A stretch of DNA of 64,000 nucleotides from Pseudorhizobium tarimense (GTDB lineage Bacteria; Pseudomonadota; Alphaproteobacteria; Rhizobiales; Rhizobiaceae): the NCBI RefSeq assembly GCF_022968135.1, contig NZ_JALJRA010000005.1:62001-126000 (forward strand), in the 5' to 3' direction. Both the position numbers and the translations under genes were made by a program. Under the pieces are notes generated by a model that worked only from the letters and a program-made list of their open reading frames with translations, searched no databases and had not been told where the DNA came from. Positions 17,310-26,985 of this stretch are shown piece after piece; the stretch's first letter is position 1; the number at the start of each line of letters is the position of its first letter.

Positions 17310-18233
17310 TCAGTTCATGCCGCAGATATTCAAGGGTGACAGGTGACCGGTGCACAAATCGCGAAGTGCGAGCAGATTTCCCCTCAGCCGGCCCTTACGG
17401 TCGACCCATGGCTCCGCTCGCGACGCTTTGGAAGTGTTGGCAGCCACGTTTCGCGCCATCTGGATGAGAGCATGGCGCCAAGTCATTGTTCGCTTACGGG
17501 CGAGGTAGATCGGGTTGGCAATCTGTGAGTAACCCAGACGCAGTCCGGATATGCGTCCGTTCTTGGTTCCCAGATGCACGCCGAGCAACTGTGGAGAAGC
17601 AACCACTTGACCAAAGCGGGAGACGGTGCGGCTAAAATCGAGATCTTCCAGCCAGCCGTAGAGCGGCAATCTCTCGTCGAACCGTAGTGCGCCGGCGCGT
17701 ACCGTCGACATTCGGACGGCCATGTTGCAACCATACCCGCTGTAAGTTTCCCGTACCGACAGTTCGTGCGCAAATGCAGGAATGCCGCACAGGAGCGCCA
17801 GTCCCTCGTCAACAGAGATGCCCGGACCAGTCGCGCCATCAGCGAGAACAGTCCCGGTTACGACATCTACGCTAGGATATTGCAGGAACAGTCGTTCCAG
17901 CTCGACGATATAGGTGGGAGCGAGCAGGAAGTCATCGTCAAGAAACAAGACAATATCGATGTCCGGTATCGCATCAATGATCGCGTTTCGCTGCCTGCAG
18001 AGGCCCCGCTCGGACTGCAGGAAGCGGACAGGAAATGGGAGATCGGCCAGCGTCGCCATGTCAACGTCGTCGGACGTTGGAGCGCAAATCAGCAGTTGGT
18101 CCGGTTTCCGCGTCTGGCGCACCAGATCCGGAACCACGGCGGAGACGATTTCACTGCGCCCGGAGGTTGGTATTCCTACTGCGACGGTGTGTCTTGCCGA
18201 AACCGTTCCGGGCTTTGTCATTTTCATGTTCAT
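17310..18233 (-). CDS. Glycosyltransferase family 2 protein
   Basis: A 307-residue GT-A enzyme. VAVGIPTSGRSEIV opens the nucleotide-binding fold, IVLFLDDDFLL carries the DxD (about residue 97), and LPLYGWLEDLDFSRTV carries the ED motif used by inverting GT2 enzymes. It ends with WVDRKGRLRGNLLALRDL. The same landmarks (FFDDDF, LYGWLEDRDFG, YVDRKGRLNGNLHALLD) occur in the second half of the fused enzyme at 23522, so the two are paralogues. Its start overlaps the stop of the Wzz/BY-kinase-like gene by 4 bp, placing it last in the 21903–17310 operon. Confidence 0.88.
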   Translation of the reverse strand: MNMKMTKPGTVSARHTVAVGIPTSGRSEIVSAVVPDLVRQTRKPDQLLICAPTSDDVDMATLADLPFPVRFLQSERGLCRQRNAIIDAIPDIDIVLFLDDDFLLAPTYIVELERLFLQYPSVDVVTGTVLADGATGPGISVDEGLALLCGIPAFAHELSVRETYSGYGCNMAVRMSTVRAGALRFDERLPLYGWLEDLDFSRTVSRFGQVVASPQLLGVHLGTKNGRISGLRLGYSQIANPIYLARKRTMTWRHALIQMARNVAANTSKASRAEPWVDRKGRLRGNLLALRDLCTGHLSPLNICGMN

Positions 18234-20548
18234 GAGATCAAGCCTCTCGTAGAGGTGCGATGGCGACCAGAGCCTATGCGGCTGCGGTTCGAAACGACCC
18301 CAAGGAGCGCAATCCGCGAGCGGCCAAACGACTTCAGCGCCTCCGAAAGGCGTTCGATAGTTAGCTTTCGGCTGTTGCCGATCACGAGGATTATTCCGTC
18401 AACATGAGAGCAGATCGCCCGCGTGTCGGCCGACTCCTCAAATCCCGACATATCGACGATGATCATCTTGTACTGCGTTCTCAGTTTCGTCAGCGCCTCC
18501 TTGAGAGCCGAGAGGTGACCATAGCGATAGGTGGCAATTGCAGACCGACGTGTCTGCTCTACCGTCAGCAGTGGGACGGGAACGGCATCTTCGTCTGCTC
18601 CATATTCGGGATCATGATCGATCACAACCTTCTCCGGATAACGGCGCATGCGGGGGAGCCGCGAAACGGGGTTTCCGTCGGAAGGCCCGCCCAATAAGGT
18701 GGAAGAGATAGGCTCGATAGCGAAATCTGGCGCAGCGTTGTAGGCGAGCTTGCTCAGTCGAGCCGATACGAAGTCGGCATCCACCAGCAGGACTGACTGC
18801 TCCTCGTTCTGGTAGAGCTGCGCAAGGTTGGTCGCAATCGTTGTCTTGCCCTCGCCGCTACCAACGGAGGTAATCCCGATTACCACCGATGCGTCAGCCG
18901 GCATCAGCGAATCCAGCGAGTGCTTCACCCCTCGCAGTGCTTCCGAGAAGGCTGAATACGGTGTGTCGAGAATGGCGCGAAGCGGCAGCACAGTGGGAGG
19001 CAGGTTTTTTGCGTTGTCACGTCTTGCACCTGCTTGCCTGTAGATCGGCACATGCCCCAGTGGCGCGAGACCGAGTTCGCGCTGGAGCCTCTCGCCGGAC
19101 CCCGTGCGCCGGTCCAGAACGTGACGGCTGACCGCAGCCAGCAGGCCGAATGACACGCCGAGGATCATCGAGAAGGGCAGGAGAACAGAGGGCTTCGGCC
19201 ACACTCGTGTCAGCGGGGCCGTCGCCGCCGTCACGACACGTGCCTTGCCGAGCGGGAAGGATTGGGTCTGGAAAGCGCCTACAAACTGCTGGAGAATGCT
19301 CTCGTAGAGCTGTCGGTAGGTACTCGCTCGGCTTTCAATCTCAGCCAGCTCAACGCGTGCAATGTTCTTGTCCGCGCCTTGACGGTTGGCGCTAGCGAAC
19401 TGCTGCTCGGCCAGCGCTTCTCTGCTCTTGGCTGTTTCGAGGTTTGATCGGTAAAGGGCTTCGACCTGACGCAATTCCTTAACAAGGCTCGACTGGATGC
19501 GAGCAATATCGGCCGTCGCTGCAGTGATCGCCGGGTTTCCGGGGGTATAACGCTCCTTCAGCCCCGCAAGACGCGTCTCGGCTAGGCGCATCTCCTCGCG
19601 CAATTTCATCAGCTGCGGATTGTCTGCCAGCTCCGGCAGATTCGAGTCGGTCGAGTTGTTCTCGATCAGGCGGGTGAGCGTGGTGAGTTTCGCAGATGCA
19701 TCGGATGTGGCGGCCCGTGCCGCTAACATCTGGCTGCTGAGTTCAGCGAGTTGCTGCTGATCCAGCGTCGTGGCGTTCGCCATTGCGGTGATGTCGTGCT
19801 GGTTGCGGTATTCTTCAGCCGCAAGCGCCGCCTCCCGCGCCTTTCGCCCCACGTCCATCAGGCGACCCTCCAGCCAGAGAGCGCCCTGCTTGGCTGCGGC
19901 TGCTCGATCGTCCATGCCATTGCGGATGTAAGCTTCTGCAAGGGCGTTTGCCGTCCGCGCGGCTTTATCCGGGTCCCCTGACCGATAACCGATCTCCAGC
20001 ACATAGGATTGACCCACGCGGCGGACGGATACGCGAGAAAGAAATCCGTTCATAGTTCGCCGCATCCGTTCCTCATCTGCCTGGGGCGTCTCGGCAACCA
20101 CCTGCTTGTTGAGGACCAGATCAACGGCTGAGGCGAGATAGTGGCGCAAGGCGCCGTACCAGGATGAGGCGTCGACGATCTCGGGATCGTTCAGGAGACC
20201 GAGCTCGCGAATGACACTCTCGGCTATTGCTTCCGATTTCACGATCTCCACTTGGCTTGCAATCTCAGCGGCCTCGATAATGACCGTGCCCGTCGCGGCG
20301 TCCTGGGACAGGATTCGGCTCTGCTCCGGGTCGATGACCAGACGCGCATAAGCTTGGTAGCTCGACGGCGTTTTGATGATGTAGGTGACGCCGAGCAGAA
20401 GTCCGATAGCTGTCGAAAGAGTGATTAGCCAAGCATTGCGGCGAAGGAAGTTGATCAGATCTCGGAAAGACACCGTTTCTGATCGTAATGCTTCCCCCCG
20501 TTCGGCCGTCGCAAGACCGTCGATCGTTGAAAGCTGCTGGATTGCCAT
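18230..20548 (-). CDS. Polysaccharide chain-length/BY-kinase-like protein (Wzz–Wzc/ExoP type)
   Basis: A 772-residue inner-membrane protein. The Wzz domain is bounded by two membrane helices (WLITLSTAIGLLLGVTYII near 40–60, and LLPFSMILGVSFGLLAAV near 450–470), with a long coiled-coil periplasmic region between them. The cytoplasmic part is a BY-kinase-like ATPase with Walker A ITSVGSGEGKTTIATNL and Walker A' VLLVDADF. The C-terminus (NRSRIGSGRHRTSTRGLIS) has no tyrosine cluster, so autophosphorylation of the classic type is doubtful. ExoP-type proteins set chain length and couple polymerisation to export. It lies between the export protein gene (35 bp upstream) and the GT2 gene (4-bp overlap). 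Confidence 0.9.
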   Translation of the reverse strand: MAIQQLSTIDGLATAERGEALRSETVSFRDLINFLRRNAWLITLSTAIGLLLGVTYIIKTPSSYQAYARLVIDPEQSRILSQDAATGTVIIEAAEIASQVEIVKSEAIAESVIRELGLLNDPEIVDASSWYGALRHYLASAVDLVLNKQVVAETPQADEERMRRTMNGFLSRVSVRRVGQSYVLEIGYRSGDPDKAARTANALAEAYIRNGMDDRAAAAKQGALWLEGRLMDVGRKAREAALAAEEYRNQHDITAMANATTLDQQQLAELSSQMLAARAATSDASAKLTTLTRLIENNSTDSNLPELADNPQLMKLREEMRLAETRLAGLKERYTPGNPAITAATADIARIQSSLVKELRQVEALYRSNLETAKSREALAEQQFASANRQGADKNIARVELAEIESRASTYRQLYESILQQFVGAFQTQSFPLGKARVVTAATAPLTRVWPKPSVLLPFSMILGVSFGLLAAVSRHVLDRRTGSGERLQRELGLAPLGHVPIYRQAGARRDNAKNLPPTVLPLRAILDTPYSAFSEALRGVKHSLDSLMPADASVVIGITSVGSGEGKTTIATNLAQLYQNEEQSVLLVDADFVSARLSKLAYNAAPDFAIEPISSTLLGGPSDGNPVSRLPRMRRYPEKVVIDHDPEYGADEDAVPVPLLTVEQTRRSAIATYRYGHLSALKEALTKLRTQYKMIIVDMSGFEESADTRAICSHVDGIILVIGNSRKLTIERLSEALKSFGRSRIALLGVVSNRSRIGSGRHRTSTRGLIS

Positions 20549-20583
20549 AGGCTCAATTCCTTTTGAAGTCTCAGGTCCCGACG

Positions 20584-21903
20584 CTATTGCGAAAGCTGCG
20601 GTACGACCGCTGATCGAGAGGCGTCAGCGACGGTGGAGGAAATGTCGTAGCGCACATCCAGAACGTCGCCCGGGCCCAGTTCTTCCGATTCGGAAAGCCT
20701 CACGGGTACGCCGTCGCCACCCGCGCGGGTCACCCAGTATTCGAGCGGCTGTGTGTTGGCCGCCACGCGTGCTGCGTCTCGGGAAACTGCGGCTCCCGCT
20801 GCCTGCAGCAGCGCAATCACCGTGTTGCGCTTCAACTTGGTATCCTCGAATTCGGCGACAATTTCCTGGAGTTCGCGGCCTGCTTCCGTTCGCAACTGGC
20901 CCTTCAAGGCAATCGCATCTCGCTCGCTCTCGCTCAGTTTCTGTTTTGCGCGCATGGCAGCGATGACGAGATCCAGCCTGTCGCTGCTCAGGTCAGCCAC
21001 GACACGCTCAAGCGAGGTCTCGCGCGACTTGGCGAGCGTACCCGAATTAACGAGCGACGAGATACTCTCCAGCTCGTCCTGAGCGATCTTGATCTGACGG
21101 TCCTGAACGGCGGTCTTCTCGTTCAGCACGTTGATCTCGTTCTGGAGCTGATCCTGCAATTCTGAAAGGGAGGTCAACTGGCGTTTCAAGGCTTCCGCCC
21201 GTGCAACGAAGAGGTCGGTTTCGCTTTGGACGAAGATCTTACCGGCACTTCCATCGCGTGCGTGGACGAGCTCCGGCGGGAAACCGATCTCAGTGCGTTC
21301 TGCCAGTTCGGCCTCAAGCCGGGCCCTTCTTGCCATCAACTGGTTAAGCTTCAGGTCGTAGCTGTTCAATTCACCCGCGTACCGCAATTGCTCCAGCTCG
21401 CGCGACCCGTTGGCGTCCGTCCGGCGTTCGCGCCCCCCCGCCATAGCCACTGCCTGTGTCACCGTCAGACCGGGCCGATACTCGAGTTCACCGGCGCGCT
21501 CGACGGCGCCCGACACGTAGAACATTGGATAACGGATGATCTCGACCGATGCGGCAGGAGGCTCGGCCAGTCCCGTCTTCCTCTTCAGCAGGGTGCTGAT
21601 CTTGTCAGCAACCTGCTTTGGCGTCTCGTCATCGACCGAGAATTCCCCGAGAAGTGGGATCGCGATCGTGCCAGAGGGAGAGACTACATACTGTCCATTG
21701 AGCGGTGTCCACTCCTTATATTCCCCGGTGGAGGCGATCCACTCGACAACCGTGACCCGCACCTGGGTCAGGGGCATCAAGGGTATCTCGGCCGCGGACG
21801 CAACAGAAGCGAAGAGGCAGAAGATGCCTGCGACTGCGGCCCGACAAAGTTGCAATGGTAACTTCGCGGGCGATGATTGTGTCACATCCGTTTCTTTCGA
21901 CAT
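20584..21903 (-). CDS. Polysaccharide export protein (ExoF/Wza-like, with coiled coil)
   Basis: About 439 residues from the Met at 21903; an upstream Met at 21936 is possible. A signal peptide (LCRAAVAGIFCLFASVASA) is followed by a polysaccharide-biosynthesis/export domain (YVVSPSGTIAIPLLGEFSVDDETPKQVADKI) and a SLBB-like segment (PMFYVSGAVERAGELEYRPGLTVTQAVAMAGG). Then comes a long coiled coil (about 200–370, with repeated L/Q/E heptads) and a C-terminal domain ending VVPQLSQ. This order matches rhizobial ExoF-type periplasmic/outer-membrane export proteins rather than lipoprotein Wza, since no lipobox Cys is apparent. It is the first gene of a minus-strand operon with the Wzz/BY-kinase and GT2 genes. 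Confidence 0.88.
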   Translation of the reverse strand: MSKETDVTQSSPAKLPLQLCRAAVAGIFCLFASVASAAEIPLMPLTQVRVTVVEWIASTGEYKEWTPLNGQYVVSPSGTIAIPLLGEFSVDDETPKQVADKISTLLKRKTGLAEPPAASVEIIRYPMFYVSGAVERAGELEYRPGLTVTQAVAMAGGRERRTDANGSRELEQLRYAGELNSYDLKLNQLMARRARLEAELAERTEIGFPPELVHARDGSAGKIFVQSETDLFVARAEALKRQLTSLSELQDQLQNEINVLNEKTAVQDRQIKIAQDELESISSLVNSGTLAKSRETSLERVVADLSSDRLDLVIAAMRAKQKLSESERDAIALKGQLRTEAGRELQEIVAEFEDTKLKRNTVIALLQAAGAAVSRDAARVAANTQPLEYWVTRAGGDGVPVRLSESEELGPGDVLDVRYDISSTVADASRSAVVPQLSQ

Positions 21904-22226
21904 ATGCCGTCCCGCCGTTGTCATACGATGGGCCAATGGGCTGAATTCAAACCAAGGCCAAGCCTGCCACGCCCATCATCACGGCATGTCGATGCGAGTA
22001 AATTCTCTCCGTCACCAGTCGACCTAATCAGTTTTGGTAGGGGCGTCTAAGCTTCCACCCCAAAATGGATAAGGGAAGGATATGTGGCCCGCCCGCCCTC
22101 TGCGTCCTTCGGGCAAGCATCTCTTCCTTTTGGAAGCGATCGTATGTCCGTGCTGGCCTTAGGGCGTTCTTCGCGGCAGCCTCTAGCCCGCCTAGGGTAC
22201 GAAGGACATGTCGGGGAACGAGTGGT
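21904..22226. promoter_or_regulatory. Divergent promoter region between the export gene and a GT4 gene
   Basis: About 320 bp without a supported gene; the open frame running through 22065–22226 is only an upstream extension of the GT4 gene. It must hold promoters for the minus-strand export operon and the plus-strand glycosyltransferases. No confident operator was identified. Confidence 0.45.
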
Positions 22227-23402
22227 ATGCGGGTAGCGATCGTCCATTATTGGCTGGTGTCGATGCGTGGCGGCGAAAGGGTGGTCGAAGCGCTTTGCGA
22301 CATGTATCCCGATGCAGACATTTTCACGCTGGTTTGCGATCACGAGAAAATCTCTGACAAGATCCGACGGCACAGGATCTTCACGTCCTTCTTGCAACGC
22401 ATCCCAGGAGCGAGACGGCGGTATCAGTCGCTGCTACCGCTGATGCCCTTTGCGCTCGAAGGATTTGACCTCAGCGGCTACGATTTGGTCCTGTCCAGCG
22501 AATCCGGACCCGCGAAGGGTGTCATCCCACCGCCACAGGCGGTGCATGTCTGCTACTGCCACTCGCCGATGCGTTACATCTGGGACCACTATCATCTCTA
22601 TCGGCGCAACGCCGGTTTCCTCGCAAGACTGATGATGCCGCTGATTGCGCCGCTCTTGCGAGCCTGGGATGCGGGTTCGAGCTTGAGAGTAGATCGTTTC
22701 GTCGCAAACTCGCACCACGTTGCAAGCCGCATCGGGAAGTACTATCGACGCTCCTGCGTGGTGGTTCATCCGCCTGTCGCCATCGAAGAATTTGCGCCAT
22801 CAGCAGGCTTTGACGACTTCTACCTCTGCGCTGGACAGATCGTGCCCTACAAGCGTGTCGATCTTGCCGTTCGCACTTTCACGAAGCTCAACCGGAACCT
22901 TGTGGTGGTCGGGGACGGCGATAATCAGGACCTTGGCGCCCTCAAGCGCATTGCCGGACCGACAATCAGATTTACCGGCCCAGCTTCGTTCCCCGAACTC
23001 AAAGATTACCTTGCCCGCTGCCGGGCGTTGATCTTCCCAGGCGAAGAGGACTTCGGCATCGTGCCCGTCGAGGCCATGGCGAGCGGACGACCCGTAATCG
23101 CATTTGGCAAGGGCGGAGCTCTTGATACGATCGTTCCCGGCCATACAGGCCTGCTGTTCAAGGAGCAGACGGTCGATTCCTTGGCGGACGCGATCGACCT
23201 GTTTGAGACAATGGAGCATAGCTTCCATCCTGAACTGATCCAACTTCATGCAGCTCAGTTCAGCATCGAGAATTTCAAGGCAGGCATGAAGCGCGTGATC
23301 GACCAGGCGCTCTCGGATCGACAGACGGTGGTCGATGTTAAGCCTTACGCAGCGCATCTCTCGCCCGTGTTCGAGGACTTGAAACATGCACCTCTGCACT
23401 AA
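22227..23402 (+). CDS. GT4-family glycosyltransferase
   Basis: A 391-residue GT-B enzyme starting MRVAIVHYWLVSMRGGERVVEALC. The typical GT4 N-terminus fixes the start at 22227, with GGGGA upstream. The acceptor-side segment VCYCHSPMRYIWDHYH and the donor-side FPGEEDFGIVPVEAMASGRPVIAFGKGGALDTI, with the EDFG…E motif of retaining GT4 enzymes, are both intact. These features resemble mannosyl-type transferases that recognise GDP-mannose, but the donor is not proven. It is the first of three plus-strand glycosyltransferase genes and is followed by a 119-bp gap before the fused enzyme. Confidence 0.9.
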   Translation: MRVAIVHYWLVSMRGGERVVEALCDMYPDADIFTLVCDHEKISDKIRRHRIFTSFLQRIPGARRRYQSLLPLMPFALEGFDLSGYDLVLSSESGPAKGVIPPPQAVHVCYCHSPMRYIWDHYHLYRRNAGFLARLMMPLIAPLLRAWDAGSSLRVDRFVANSHHVASRIGKYYRRSCVVVHPPVAIEEFAPSAGFDDFYLCAGQIVPYKRVDLAVRTFTKLNRNLVVVGDGDNQDLGALKRIAGPTIRFTGPASFPELKDYLARCRALIFPGEEDFGIVPVEAMASGRPVIAFGKGGALDTIVPGHTGLLFKEQTVDSLADAIDLFETMEHSFHPELIQLHAAQFSIENFKAGMKRVIDQALSDRQTVVDVKPYAAHLSPVFEDLKHAPLH

Positions 23403-23521
23403 GCCGGAGCTCCATCCCGCATGCCAGTCACCTGCACCTTTGGTTGCGGTAGCAAGGAGAATGGTGTGAGCGACCGCGCCAAGTTCGCATTTGCAAATCC
23501 CGGAAATAGGTCAGCGTCATA

Positions 23522-25546
23522 ATGGCGTCTTTTGCGGTCAACGGTCGCTATCTCACTCAAAACCTGAGCGGCGTGCAGCGGTACGCCCGGAGTATCGTAC
23601 ACGCTTTGGATCAAATCGAGGCCGCGTGCGGAGGGGTGATCCTCGCACCCAGAACGAGTTGCCATCCGGATTATGAGAAACTTTGTGCAGTCGAGGTGGG
23701 TGTCATGAGTGGCTATCCTTGGGAGCAAGTCGAACTTCCGATGGCAGCGCGGGGACGGCGGCTGCTCAATCTCTGCAACATGGCGCCCGCCATCAAGAGC
23801 GAGCAGGTCGTCTGTATCCATGACACCAACGTCCTCTCTTCTCCCGACAGCTACACCCACGGCTTTCGTGCGGTTTATCGTAGCCTTCAGCCGCTCTTTG
23901 CCCGGCGAGCCGTCAAAATCGCGACTGTCTCGCATGCCTCGGCACGTCAACTTTCCCGCTATCTGCCTATCCCTCTCTCGCAGATCATCGTTCTGCCGAA
24001 TGGCCATGAACACGCGCTTCGGTGGAACCCGGATCTCGCCGATCTACCCGCTGAGCTTCCTGTTCGGCCTGAGGACAGGCCCTTCGTTCTGGCGATCGGG
24101 TCTGGGGCGCGGCACAAGAATATGTCATTGCTGCTACATATCGCTCCAAGGCTCGATGAGATCGGCATCAACCTCGTCATCGCTGGCGGCAACGGTATCT
24201 TCATAGAAGACCATGTGACCTTTCCCGCCAATGTTTACCTATGCGGCCGGGTTAGCGATGACGACCTTGCCTATCTGCTTGATCATGCTCTTTGTCTTGC
24301 CTTTCCGTCTCTAACGGAAGGCTTCGGTCTTCCCATCATCGAGGCAATGGCGCGGGGCTGCCCGGTTGTCTCGTCGAATTGCGCCAGTATGCCTGAAGTC
24401 TGCGGCGACGCAGGCCTCTTGGCATCGCCGCTGGATCCTGCACAGTGGGTACGTCACATCGAGATGCTCAATGCGTCGGCACAACTGCGATTCGATCTTG
24501 TCGGACGGGGTAAAGAACAGTGCGGGAATTTTTCCTGGCATAACAGTGCAGGAGGGTATCTAGACGTCATAGAGGGCCCTGCCGTGCATACGACACGCGG
24601 CCTGCCAAAGAAGCAGGCGCTACCGCAAGTCGCGGCTGTCTTCGCCACACTGGGAAGGCCGAAGGTCGTTTCTGAGACGGTTCGGCATTTTCTTTCTACG
24701 CAGAGGCTGGCCCCTTCTTCTGTGATTATCTCTTGCGCGACCTCCGAGGATGCCGGAGACCTCGTCAGACTTAAAGATGTGAAGATCGTGACGGGTCCTG
24801 TGGGGTTAGCGGCGCAGCGGAACACCGCGCTTAACCACCTGGAGCCGCAAACGGACCTCGTTGCCTTCTTTGACGACGACTTCGTTGCCCACCCAGAGTG
24901 GCTGTCTGAGGCTGCTCAGGTATTTCAGGACGAGAGCTCTATTGTTGGGCTCACCGGGCATGTCATCGCTGATGGAATCAAAGGACCAGGAATCGCATTT
25001 CACGAGGCCGTGAAGCTGATCAAAAGAGAAAGCGGAAGAAGCGATAAACAATGGCTGGAGCCGTTCAGTCCCTATGGATGCAACATGGCATTCCGGCTGA
25101 AGGCGATCGGCACCCTTCGTTTCGACGAAAGACTCGTGCTTTACGGCTGGCTTGAGGATCGAGATTTCGGGGCGGCCTTGGCGAAGATGGGCGGGCGCCT
25201 CATCAAATTCTCGGCTTGTCGGGGTGTCCATCTGGGCGTCAAGAGCGGTCGCACCAGCGGCGTGAGGTTGGGTTACTCACAGGTCGCCAATCCTCTGCAT
25301 CTGATGAAGAAGGGAACCATGAAGCCCCGTCTCGTCTTCGGCCAGATCTTTCGAAACCTGGCCAGCAATGCCGGGCGATCGATCTTGCCAGAGCCTTATG
25401 TGGACCGAAAGGGTCGGCTCAACGGGAACTTACATGCGCTTCTTGATGCCGTGACGGGGAAACTTGGTCCAGAACGGGCAGCAGCCATCGGTACGGGAAG
25501 TGCATTAGTCCCAGTCGAGCGCAAACCTGCGCGCGCTAAAGCGTGA
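23522..25546 (+). CDS. Bifunctional glycosyltransferase: GT4 fused to GT2
   Basis: A 674-residue two-domain enzyme. Residues ~1–360 form a GT4 GT-B unit (NLSGVQRYARSIVHALD, FVLAIGSGARHKNMSLLLHIAPRL, FPSLTEGFGLPIIEAMARGCPVV). Residues ~370–640 form a GT2 GT-A unit (VAAVFATLGRPKVV, LVAFFDDDFVAHPEWL, LVLYGWLEDRDFGAAL, YVDRKGRLNGNLHALLD). The GT2 half is clearly paralogous to the stand-alone GT2 at 17310. The fusion implies two consecutive sugar additions by one protein at the inner membrane. Sugar donors are unknown. The two halves share one uninterrupted frame, so the fusion is real rather than a misread. Confidence 0.9.
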   Translation: MASFAVNGRYLTQNLSGVQRYARSIVHALDQIEAACGGVILAPRTSCHPDYEKLCAVEVGVMSGYPWEQVELPMAARGRRLLNLCNMAPAIKSEQVVCIHDTNVLSSPDSYTHGFRAVYRSLQPLFARRAVKIATVSHASARQLSRYLPIPLSQIIVLPNGHEHALRWNPDLADLPAELPVRPEDRPFVLAIGSGARHKNMSLLLHIAPRLDEIGINLVIAGGNGIFIEDHVTFPANVYLCGRVSDDDLAYLLDHALCLAFPSLTEGFGLPIIEAMARGCPVVSSNCASMPEVCGDAGLLASPLDPAQWVRHIEMLNASAQLRFDLVGRGKEQCGNFSWHNSAGGYLDVIEGPAVHTTRGLPKKQALPQVAAVFATLGRPKVVSETVRHFLSTQRLAPSSVIISCATSEDAGDLVRLKDVKIVTGPVGLAAQRNTALNHLEPQTDLVAFFDDDFVAHPEWLSEAAQVFQDESSIVGLTGHVIADGIKGPGIAFHEAVKLIKRESGRSDKQWLEPFSPYGCNMAFRLKAIGTLRFDERLVLYGWLEDRDFGAALAKMGGRLIKFSACRGVHLGVKSGRTSGVRLGYSQVANPLHLMKKGTMKPRLVFGQIFRNLASNAGRSILPEPYVDRKGRLNGNLHALLDAVTGKLGPERAAAIGTGSALVPVERKPARAKA

Positions 25547-25641
25547 CTTCCGCGCAACGAATAGGCTCGGGCAACCCAAAAATTGAAAGCGGGGAAGCTG
25601 GCGAGTTCACACACATCGAGCATAGGAACGGGGGGACAAAG

Positions 25642-26967
25642 ATGAGGGCATTGACGGATGCGACCGAGCCTCGCGGCCTCCCGCGTCGCGTGGTGGTGAT
25701 TAACGACCTTTGCCAGCCGCGGGACGGGCCCTCGGTTATCGCGTTGAAGAATGCAGGTGTGCTCTCGGAACGCGGAGTGTTGGTTGAGTACTTCTGCGGA
25801 GACTTTGGACGCAATGGCGATCTTGCCAAGGCGGGCGTTGCCGTTCATGCGGTGGGTGCAAATGATCTGCGAAGCAGCTCGTTTGCAATGGCAGTGGCAA
25901 GAGGACTCTACAACTTCTCCGCTGCCCGCCAGCTGAAATCGCTTATCCGTTCGAAGGACACCCCGGACACCCTCTATCACGTGCACAATTGGTCGAAGAT
26001 CCTTTCGCCATCGATCTTCGATGCACTTCGACCAGTGATGGATCGCGTCGTTCTGACGGCGCACGACTACTTTCTCGCATGCCCCAACGGCGGCTACTTT
26101 CATTTTCAACGTGGTGTCCCCTGTACGGCCAAACCGCTCTCGTTTGGATGCCTTGGAGCGAATTGTGATCGACGGTCGCGCCTCGAAAAAACGTGGCGGA
26201 TCGCGCGCGATATCGAGCGACGCGCCTTGATGAATCTGTCGGGTTCCCTGGCAACGGTTCTTGCTGTTCATGACGGGATGATCCCGTTGCTCGAGAGGGG
26301 TGGCATTCCCGCCGGTCACATAAAGTCTCTGCGAAACCCTGTCGAATCCTGGTCCACGGAGCGTGTGCGTGCCGAAGAAAACCGAGAATTCTTGTTTGTG
26401 GGACGGCTTGAACACGACAAGGGGGTCATCCTTCTTGCAGAAGCGGCGAAACAGGCGAAGGTGCCGATCACATTCGTTGGGGAGGGGGCTTTGGGATCAG
26501 AGATCGCCTCAATCAATCCCGACGCGAAGCTCGTGGGTTTCAAGGATAGGGCAGCGCTGAGGGAAATCGCTGCGCGAGTGCGATGCCTCGTGGTGCCGAC
26601 TCGCTCGCGCGAGACGTTTTCACTTGTCGCCTACGAGGCACTGACTTCAGGAATTCCCGTCATCATCAGCGATTTCGCGACCACTCGAGACGAGATACTC
26701 GAAAGCGGCGTGGGGATTGCTTGTAACCCATACGAAGCCGGTGCCTTGACCAGAACTTTGGTGGAGTTGGCAAGAGATGACGATGGTGTCTTCCGGATGA
26801 GCCTCGAAGGATTTCTCCACAGACACACACTGACACTTTCCTCGCAAGATTGGGAGCGTGCGCTCCTCGATGTGTACTGTCAGCAAGCCAAAGTAGCCGA
26901 AATTCGCCACCGTGCTCTCACCCGCGGCGGGTCCGGCTCGGCCGCTTCACTTCACTTGCTTGGGTGA
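25642..26967 (+). CDS. GT4-family glycosyltransferase
   Basis: A 441-residue GT-B enzyme. The start at 25642 is supported by GGGGGG seven bases upstream; the frame is open back to a GTG at 25543 overlapping the previous gene. The N-terminal half has VVVINDLCQPRDGPSVIAL and the acceptor-pocket region VVLTAHDYFLACPNGGYF. The donor half has REFLFVGRLEHDKGVILLAEA, FVGEGALGSEI and PTRSRETFSLVAYEALTSGIPVII, containing the GT4 E(x7)E-like motif. It is the last intact gene of the plus-strand glycosyltransferase series and converges with the broken flippase 18 bp downstream. Confidence 0.88.
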   Translation: MRALTDATEPRGLPRRVVVINDLCQPRDGPSVIALKNAGVLSERGVLVEYFCGDFGRNGDLAKAGVAVHAVGANDLRSSSFAMAVARGLYNFSAARQLKSLIRSKDTPDTLYHVHNWSKILSPSIFDALRPVMDRVVLTAHDYFLACPNGGYFHFQRGVPCTAKPLSFGCLGANCDRRSRLEKTWRIARDIERRALMNLSGSLATVLAVHDGMIPLLERGGIPAGHIKSLRNPVESWSTERVRAEENREFLFVGRLEHDKGVILLAEAAKQAKVPITFVGEGALGSEIASINPDAKLVGFKDRAALREIAARVRCLVVPTRSRETFSLVAYEALTSGIPVIISDFATTRDEILESGVGIACNPYEAGALTRTLVELARDDDGVFRMSLEGFLHRHTLTLSSQDWERALLDVYCQQAKVAEIRHRALTRGGSGSAASLHLLG

Positions 26968-26985
26968 ATTTCCGCCGTACGACCT

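Noticed and set aside
22065..22226. 54-codon N-terminal extension of the GT4 gene
   Set aside because: The GT4 fold begins exactly at the Met at 22227, and the extension is unlike any GT4 N-terminus.
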